Below the pieces are notes generated by a model. The model was given only the letters and a program-made list of their open reading frames with translations, was not told where the DNA came from and did no database searches. From contig JASJOG010000091.1 in NCBI GenBank assembly GCA_030142905.1, positions 744,001 to 808,000 of the forward strand: 64,000 nucleotides of DNA. The letters are read 5' to 3'. The stretch's first letter is position 1. Each line of letters opens with the position of its first letter. The stretch comes from Heliopora coerulea. Taxonomy: Eukaryota > Cnidaria > Anthozoa > Scleralcyonacea > Helioporidae. Below, one piece after another: positions 50,601-59,600 of the stretch. Position numbers and translations under genes: made by a program.

Positions 50601-53600
50601 ATGAAATGCTTTGTTTTCTCATATACATGCACATGTAATTTAATACTAAATTTCACAATGTTCTGATGTTAGAGAAAATGAAAAATGCATCTAACAACCC
50701 AAAAGAACTTACCAACTTGAAGCCATAAACGTTCCTCGAGCTCACCATGGGCACATGCTTTGAACAGCTGATCTGGGTGTTCATCATGCTTGTTGGTCAC
50801 ATGTCTCACAATAAATTTCCATTTTGCCACTATCATCTCACCATAACCCATCTTTGTTGACATAGCACTCCAATGCAAGTGGTTTCTGATGCCTTTCATC
50901 CAATCATTCAATATTCCACATCTATTCTCTTTGCTGGCTTTCCTAATCTTTTTGGAAAGTCCTTTTCATACATGCCATAAGTCACTAAAATGTTTTGTCC
51001 CTCTTTCCCTCGTGACGGTCACTGATGAAAATAGGAATCTGTAGTCCTTTCAGAAACCTGAAGCAGTGCTGGGCACCATTCAATTCCACGGCATTGCTAC
51101 TGCCTGACTGGTTTGACTGAAAAGAAATGAAAAATATATAATTACATCTAAGGAAAATAAGAGGAATTTAGCAGCTATGAAACTCTGTCAGATTAAAAAC
51201 AGTACCACATAGCAGAGACTAACAAAAATTCTACACATTCTTTAAAATAAACTATAATCTGAAAAATTGCAGTTTACCTGTCTAAGATCAAAGTGAAGAA
51301 TATTAGAGATTTTGTTACAAAACATAGTGTAAACACCATATTTAGCATTATGCCCCATTGAGTCAAAGCACCCATCACCACACCAAGTTGCATTCTTTAC
51401 TCTCTTGATCTTCTCGATAAGGGCTCTGCGATACTTTACCCAGTGTAGCAAATCAGATGGAAATAGGAACTTTGTCTGATGGACGAAGTACGTCCTTATT
51501 GAAATTGAACACAAACCCATATGCTTGAACAGCAGCATGGTCTTACTTATGTTAACACCAGACATAAGGATTCCAAAGCTTATCATTAGATTTCCAGCTG
51601 GATACTTTCCAAGCATGTGTGGCTGGCTATTCCACTGAAATGCCCTTCTTGGCCCACAGGTTAAACACAACTGAGTCACTTTTGCCATCGAGCCATTCCT
51701 CTTGATTTCTACTCTTGGCTTAGGCATCTCGCAATTGAAACAGAATAGACTAAATAAGGACATCAACATTCCATAAAAAGCAATAAACTTTGGTTCATCA
51801 CATGGTGCTGTCCCAGGTACAATGCTGCAAATTCCAAAGACGAAAAACAATATAAGGAGTTTCTAATCTATAATAACAAACGAGCAGTCATACAACATTA
51901 ATAATTAAAATATTTTTAAAATAAAATGTTTACTGATATTATATTACTTTAAACGTGCTTACTTGACAGTGTTGGTTGAATTGCCGTCATCTGTATCTTC
52001 ATCATCATCATCTGGCTGAGAGGACTCTTCAGGAAATTTCCAATCCATATCGCTGTCACCGTCAACAGATTCACAAGCATGAAAAACATCCAATTTATCA
52101 AGGTTACCATCAGTTTGACTTGTTTTTGTTTCATTTTACTTCTTCAACTTCTTCTTCTGATGTGGAATCCAAACCCCGTGCCATAAAGAACATCGAGCTA
52201 GTTAGCTATTTCTCAGGAAGTGCACCATATATAAATTTCGTGCTCACTTACTAAAATAGCAATATTGAGAAATTTTACACAGTTCTTGCCTGTTATATTT
52301 TTTCACGAAGGGTACTCTTTAATCTTTTCAACCAACTAACTTTTTTTTGAAGCTGGATCACTTTCTTCTAGAGGGCTTTGCAGTTTTCACAAGGCTTATC
52401 AGTCAATACTTCAGTATGTTGACTCGCACTTGACTTTCCTTCACTCTCTACTACCAATTGTTCTGTGCCTTCATCTCCTGAATAGACTGGACTACACGCT
52501 TCTCTCCCCGTCATTACATCCGATATGCGACGCAAAATCTGTTGGAAACGACATTCATTTAGTAAAAAGATCAAATTATTGTAAATATGTTGGAAAAAAG
52601 CATTTATTCACATGAGGTTTAGGAAATGTACCTGTCTGCGTTCACGATCTGATGTCTTTTCTTGTGAACAACTTGGAAGCCCAGTAATCCTATCCACAGT
52701 TGGTACAGTATTTTCGTGCAATCTCCTTCTCATACCCAAAGACGCTGCTATTTGTGCTGTCACTGTAAATGCCGAATCTTCGAAGTGCATTGAGCAAAGT
52801 TGTGAAAATGGCGAAGGAACAAAGTTTGCACGATGTTTTCGGACAAACTTTGTCCACTTTTGACGCAAATCTTTATCTTTCTTCGGGAAACTATGCATCG
52901 ATATACCCAAAGTATGTTGACTTTTTGTACAGCTCTCTCCATTTGGCCATCCTGCGACACAGTATCGTCCCCTACGAGGTTTACTACACTGAGATTTAGC
53001 CGAATCCTCACCGTCCATTTTGACAACTCAGCCTATTCAGCTAGAATTGGTTCTCACTATGACGTCACACGTGAGAAATATGACATACGCAAAAATTCGC
53101 ATAAAACGTGTCAAATATCAAGCATTTAAACGATTTTTTGAGTAACTTCTCATTTACTAAATTGCTCTTGCGATAGCTCAAAATGACCGAGATAACTTTG
53201 ACAATCCAAATATGACAAAATTTTACAACACCCGATTTCAGTGCATAAGCACTTTAAATAGTTATGACGGTGTGTATGGTATGTGTGTAAGATTAGCGTG
53301 GGTGTGATTAGGCGGCGCTTAATAGTTTCTGGAATAGAATATCAGAATTGGTTTAGAGTTATTAGGAATAGGAATCGGTTTTGAGTTACTGTCGGCTCCA
53401 TTTGTCAAGGCCGTGTGCCAAGATTCTACTACTTTTCGGTTTCGATAACTGCGTTTGTTGATAACTTTTCCGTTTTCAGATTCAACGATATGGTCGTTTG
53501 TCCAAGCGTGATTGGCGATGTTTGAACCTTTAGTGTAATTTTTCACATTTCTGATATGTTCTTTCTTTTTTGTTGTAAAGCTTCTCCCCATTTCACCGAT

Positions 53601-56600
53601 ATAACTCCAGCTGCAATCTTTGCATGATATTTTGTAGATAACGTTTGGTTGTTCGTTAATCGAATGTCTGTATTTCGGTGATCGGAATGTGTTTTCTAGT
53701 GTCGTCAAGGGCTTGTTGTGGACGTCGATGTCCTGTCTTCGTAGTGTTCTTGATAGCGCTTCGGTAAGGCCTCTGATTTAGGAAAGTACTGCGTATTCCC
53801 TGTTTCCTGGAGAGGGATCTACCCATCTGAAAAATATGTCAACTAGATCTTCTGAGTCAGGTGTGGTTTCCCGGGTCTTCTTCTCAGTGACTTCCTTTAT
53901 TGGTTTTTTGAGGATAGGTATTTGTCTTCAGTGTTGTGGTAACTTGGTTCAATTCACGGGTTTTTCGTTCTTCGTGGCTTGAAATGCTTTTTACGTGGTG
54001 TACCAGTGTTCTAGCTGCACTAATTTTATGTCTTCTGTCATGGTGAGATGTGTAATCCAAACAACGATTAGTGTGCGTTGGCTTTCGGCAAACACCAATG
54101 GTTAGCGCATTGTCTTGTCTCGAAACGTAGGTATCGATAACGTTTACGATGGAAGAAGACAACAGACGTATTGCCGTAAGGCTACAGCCTGGTGGTCGAA
54201 AGCTCGTTTCGATAAATTATTTTGGCGAGTGAACGTTTTACTTATTTTTATTATATATCATCCTGACCGCGTTTCTTCTGTTTTTTCTAGCAATATTAAT
54301 GTTGCATTTCTGATTTGATATCCCTTGTGGTCCTTGCAATAATCTTTACCTTATGTCAACAAATTTGGTGCTAAAACGATGCTAGAGGAGTAGACTAAAA
54401 AGGTTTTTAAACGGTATCATTTAAAATATATATCCGAAAAGAAAGCACGAAGAATTAACAGTTTCACAGTAGCTTCGTTTTCTTTTCAAATATGTTTGCT
54501 AACAGCTTAGCGCCATTAAACTATTCGAAGTATTTTGAATTTCTTTATTGAGGAGGGGTGTGTGACCACATTAAATGATAAATATACCTGAAAGAGGAAT
54601 AGACAATCGCAATATAACAAGGAAAAGCAACGAACAATATAAGCTAATAATAGAAAAACAAACGTCTCACCTCCCCTCGCGGCTAAAGTGTTGGTCGACT
54701 GCCAAGTAAATAAACTGGATATTTCAAATGAACAATTACCCTGCCAAAAACAGTTGTTTTGCAAAAATAATTATAAGACGTATTTACTGTCAATACAGTG
54801 AAAATAACGAAATGAACCTACAGTCATTGAAAAAGTTACCAATTTCAAAGCAGGTCGATAATTAAAACAAGTACAACAACAACTTCAACAACAGCAACAG
54901 AAGCAACAGCATCAGCAGTGTCTACCATGACAACAGCAACTGCATCAAAAACAGCAACTACAGGATCAACAATACTTGTACCACCAACAATACCAACAAC
55001 ACCATAATCACCCACACCATCACCATCACAACCATCACCACCACCACATAAAACAACAACAACAACAAAGATAGTGACAACAAAAAGATTTTGGTTGTTG
55101 CGAGTATCACGAAGTGGGGGGGGGGGGGGGGGGGGGCAGTATTACGCTTTTTCATGAATGAATTTGCTTCTTTTGTTCTTTGTTCTCTTTTGGTTTCTTA
55201 TTTCTTTGACCTTAAAATAGTTCCATTTTTATCATTCGCTGCTGTACAACAACCGTGTGCATCAAAGGCTTAATAGTGCCAAGAAAGAATATTTCCAAAG
55301 TATTCTTTCTTGGACGGTGAAATTTGATTCCTCCGCAGACGCTGTGAGAAGTTTGTCGCTTGTAAGTCTTTAATAGTTAAACAGTTAATCAATGTTGACG
55401 ATACAACGTTAATAATCAAGTTAGCAGAGTTTACAGTTTTTTCTAGCGGGTTTGCGATTCTGGAGCAGGAGATAGCAGCAAAGGGACAACTATATTTTCA
55501 ACTATTTTTTTATTGATCTTGGGGAAGGTTTACGGAATTCTGATCCTCCTTAACATTTGATTAATTAACTCTTTTCCGGCGGGATAAGACTTCCGTGATT
55601 TTACTTTGGCCAACGTCAGACGATTGTACTAGTCGAAGGGAGAGCTCTTCCCAGGAAAGAGTTAAGCAACACGAACACTCATGTCATTCACTGCAGCTAA
55701 TTATTTATTTCAATGACTTAAGCTTCCACACTTCGCCCCCTTTATATCGACTCCAGGTTAACTACTTGCTTTTATTAAAGTGCTATTTAGCCTTTAAAAA
55801 TTAAAGGCAATAAAGTAAATAATGGTTTAATAAAAGCGTAATAATAATTAAGTGTACCTGAAATTACGCACGCCTCTACATAGACATTATTTAAATGTGC
55901 AGACAGCATCACTAAAAGCACTGTTTAAGGTAAAGATTACGTTCCATTTCTTCACTGACAACATGTAAAACAATGAGTAATACCTGAGAGACAGAGAATA
56001 GTAAAGAAGCAAGTGGCAAAAGATTGGCGTTTTAAAATGCTCACAATTTTGTATTTGAACACGGCGTTGAGATAAATTCCTTTCATTGAAGGGCGTGTAA
56101 TCGAAGGAGCGACAAAAACTAGAACTACCGAGGGTGATACAACACCTGCGTAGATAATTTGGAAACAAGCCGCACAAGAAATACTGAGCAAAAGAGAATC
56201 AAAGCCTTGGCAAGGATACCAGTGGCAAAACGAATGAAGATGTGGAGATAAGTGATATACATAATCTAACACTTTCGCCGAAACTAAACTTACATATCCA
56301 ACACAGCTGTATTTAAGAAGCAGCATGTCGTTTGAATTGTAACGACGGTAGTCTTATATAACCCTCTATTAAAATAAATGGTTTGAACCTGGGAGAATCG
56401 TAACATGTTTGAGGAAGTTGATCGTCCAGGTTAGTGTAGTCTTGAGAAAGACTGTTGGTTGAAGTGATTGACGTTTCGACAGCCTTAGCACTCTGAAGAT
56501 GACCGCAGCTAAGGCTGTCAAAATGTCAGTCACTTCAACCAACAGTCTTTCTCAAGACTATACTAACCTGGACGATCAACTTCCTCAAACATGTAACCCT

Positions 56601-59600
56601 CTATTCTTGTTATATGACCTATAATTCCGGTTTACTTCGTCCTAGACTTCTAATCCATACATCAGACTTCTTGATGCACACGTTATTTGTAAGCTATAGC
56701 CCTCGAAAAATCTATTATACTTATAATTTTGTTCTTACAGACTGAACATGAAATTTCTTACTTTTCTAAAACCTCACGAAACAGCTGTGGACTACCGCTG
56801 TCTCGTGCTGACTTACCTGGAGTAGTTCATAGAGCGTGATATCTGGATCCTCATTCAATTTTTGATTGCCTGTTTTGGGAAAAAGAGCTGAACACAGCCT
56901 GGGATAACCAGTGAGGGTATTTCTCAACAATACTTCGTCGATTTGCCATATGTCATCTTTTTCTTTTTCGTATTTTGTTCTGAGTATCTGTCAAAGAAAT
57001 ATGAAAAATTTAGACAGATTTTTTTTTGTGATTTCCACCCCTATTGCCGTTCGAAAGTAACTCCTAAAACTTATACCTAAATGTTTTCAAAATGGGTGTC
57101 CTTTTCCTTACAATAATCACTTGAGGCTTGAGCTTAATTATCTCTTGAATAGAGTTAGTTAAAAAAGAAATGGCCATTCTATATTTTCAGAATTGTTGCT
57201 TCGAAGACGTACAAAGTTAGAAATAGTCTGATATACAGTCAGTTTTTATCAAACATGGCAAAACAGTTGGTCCCAGGCCCGTTTACATTGCTGTCGCAAA
57301 TTACCTATAAATCTATTTTATGATATTTTTTTTTACTATTATTCATTACTTGTAGGATTTTCAAAATGAAATATGGTTGTATTTTTGGCAAAATAAACTC
57401 CCCTACATGGAAAATATAAGAACTCATCCATTCTATAAAAGGGTCTGGAACTACCAGTCTTCCAATGATACCGAAAAAAGGTTTAACTGACAAATACTTA
57501 TTCGTCAGTCAAACTTTTTTAATCACTCAACATTTTTAATTACTGTTGCCATGCTCTAATAACACCACTGAAATACCACAGAATATTTACTTGATTAATA
57601 AAGCCAAGCGTGTTAAGTAAATAGTTTAAATCCGGTTTTCGTAAGTAATCTTTTAATATATTCATCCACATCATTGTTCAGCTTCATGTCAGACGTTTTA
57701 GTTTCTTGTACTAAAATCATCTTCATAGACGTTTATATCAAAGACGTTATAAGCTAAGGCCGTTTCATACGTCGCAAAATCGTCGCATTTAATTCAGACG
57801 AATTTAATTCAGTCGATTTAATGCGACGGTTATGCGACGTATGAAACGAATTAAATTCGTCGGAAGAACTAAATTCGTCAGAGACGTTTTATCAGTCATG
57901 ACTGGACAGATGCAACGCCTGAAATGCGTGTCGATTTCAGACGACGTCGTATCATCGCATCGATTTAAATGCATAAACGTTCTTTTTAGCTCGTGATCAA
58001 ATGTTATGTTCTGTGTCATGAGCACTGATTGCTGTTATGAAGGTTTGGAAAATGATTAAATTCGTCTAAATTAAATCCGTCGTATGAAACGAACACACAT
58101 TAACGTCAACTAATTGATGAAGCTAATGTCAATTAAATTCGTCTGGATTAAATGCGACAACTGTGCAACGTATGAAGTTGATTGTAACTTTATTTAAACA
58201 CGCTACTCTCATCATCAAATGATGGTTTTCATGAGGGGCGTCACACAAATACAGAGAATTCATATAAAGAATTAATCCTAAGTCCTAAGGTATAAAAAAG
58301 TTTAAAAAGATAAAATTCGACGATGCTCGACGTCTGACTCAGTCAAACACTTTTTGAATCAAACTTTTAAAGCTGGTTATAGACTCTGTCAGCTTCGCCT
58401 CCTTTGGTAGGCTATTGAATAGCACAGCTCCACTATACCCAAAACTTTTTTTCAAATATTCAGTTTTAGGCTTAGGAACTGAGAGGTTAATGTGGGCATT
58501 TCTAAGATTGTAATTATTTAAATTTGCCTCCCTTATAATAAATTTATCTTTTAAATTTGGAGCTGAGTGGTTGTTTAATATTTTGTAAATCAAAACTAAT
58601 TTATTCAATTTAAGACGGTCGTTCAGATTTTTCCATGACATAGCTTGGAGGAGATCTGACGACCTCATAATTAGCACCTGTCATAACTCTTGCTGCCATA
58701 TTTTGTAATTTTTGTATTTTCTCTTTCAGCAGACTCCACAGTTGTCCCAAAACGGTGAACAATCAAAGTATGGGAGTACGAGAGAATTATATAAATTTAG
58801 TAAAGTTTTGTATGGTATGAAAAGTTTAACTCTTTTAATAATTCCAATACCAGTACCTGCTTTTTTACATATTGAATCTATATGGTTTTCCCAACTCAAC
58901 TTTTGATCGAGTTCTACACCCAAACATCGAAATGAGGTATATTGAGTAACCGGTTCATCGTTTATCATTACTTGGTCACTACCAACTTTGTTTTTAAGGT
59001 TATAGGATGAACCTATAAAGGGAAAGCCATTTGACTATATTTTCCAGGTGTTTATTAAGTTTAGCTACTAAATCTGAGAAATTTACCGAGGATGCATATA
59101 TTTGAGTATCATCAGCATACAGACCAGGAGTTGTGTTTTGTAAACATTGTGGCAGATCATTTATATACAACAGAAACAAGAGGAGTCCCAGAATAGATCC
59201 CTGTGGAACACCGCATACAATTTCTTTAGCTGAGGATGTGTAACCATTAACCACACACTCTTGGCTTCTTTTTGTCAAGTAGGATTGGAACCATTTTAGC
59301 TCCAATCCTTGAATTCCAAAATGCTCATGCATCTTCCTTAATAAGATTTTATGATCAATAGAGTCAAAGGCTTTCCTAATATCAATTGAAATTAAACCAA
59401 CTAATTCCCCATTATCCATTTTTCCTAACCAATTATCACACATTTGAATTAAAAGGGATAATGTTGAATGTTTTGGGCGAAAACATTCAAACGGCCCTAA
59501 GTATGCTTATGACATTACTTCATTAAGATCAAGATGACTAGAAAAACGAAAATTTCTTTTTTAACCCAAATCTTTTTTGGTGTTGCGGCAGGAAACAGTA

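Larger units (their letters stand above)
49418..53018 (-). pseudogene. THAP-domain DDE transposase, multi-exon, broken
   Basis: Exon 53018-52632 encodes the THAP zinc finger: C-x8-C ([11 protein letters not shown]), [20 protein letters not shown], and C-x2-H (CSMHF). Exon from 52538 leftward has an in-frame TAG after CENCKAL inside a coiled-coil segment. An acidic exon lies near 52110-51960. Exon 51824-51278 carries [20 protein letters not shown] and [20 protein letters not shown], the Asp of GDG being a likely first catalytic acid. About 51120-50690 gives [26 protein letters not shown] (second Asp) and [20 protein letters not shown], with a frameshift and stops between. About 50480-50400 is the EGxHS-like region, damaged. 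About 50200-50040 has [16 protein letters not shown]. Exon 49567-49418 ends with a zinc knuckle, [16 protein letters not shown]. Dead copy. Confidence 0.78.
48091..53253. mobile_element. Kolobok-like DNA transposon with THAP transposase and P2X7-like gene
   Basis: 5163 bp. The left end AGTGCTTATGCATTGAAAT is inverted at the right end (53235-53253, AGTGCTTATGCACTGAAAT read on the minus strand). TTAA follows the right end; ATAA precedes the left end, consistent with a TTAA target duplication with one substitution. TTAA duplication and a THAP domain fused to a DDE transposase are features of the Kolobok superfamily. Two genes inside: a plus-strand P2X7-like zinc protein and a minus-strand transposase with several stops. 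Superfamily name is inference. Confidence 0.78.

Noticed and set aside
55887..56326. Two overlapping minus ORFs of 96 and 124 codons as a gene
   Set aside because: Different frames of the same stretch, no family resemblance, no splice or phase link to neighbouring exons.
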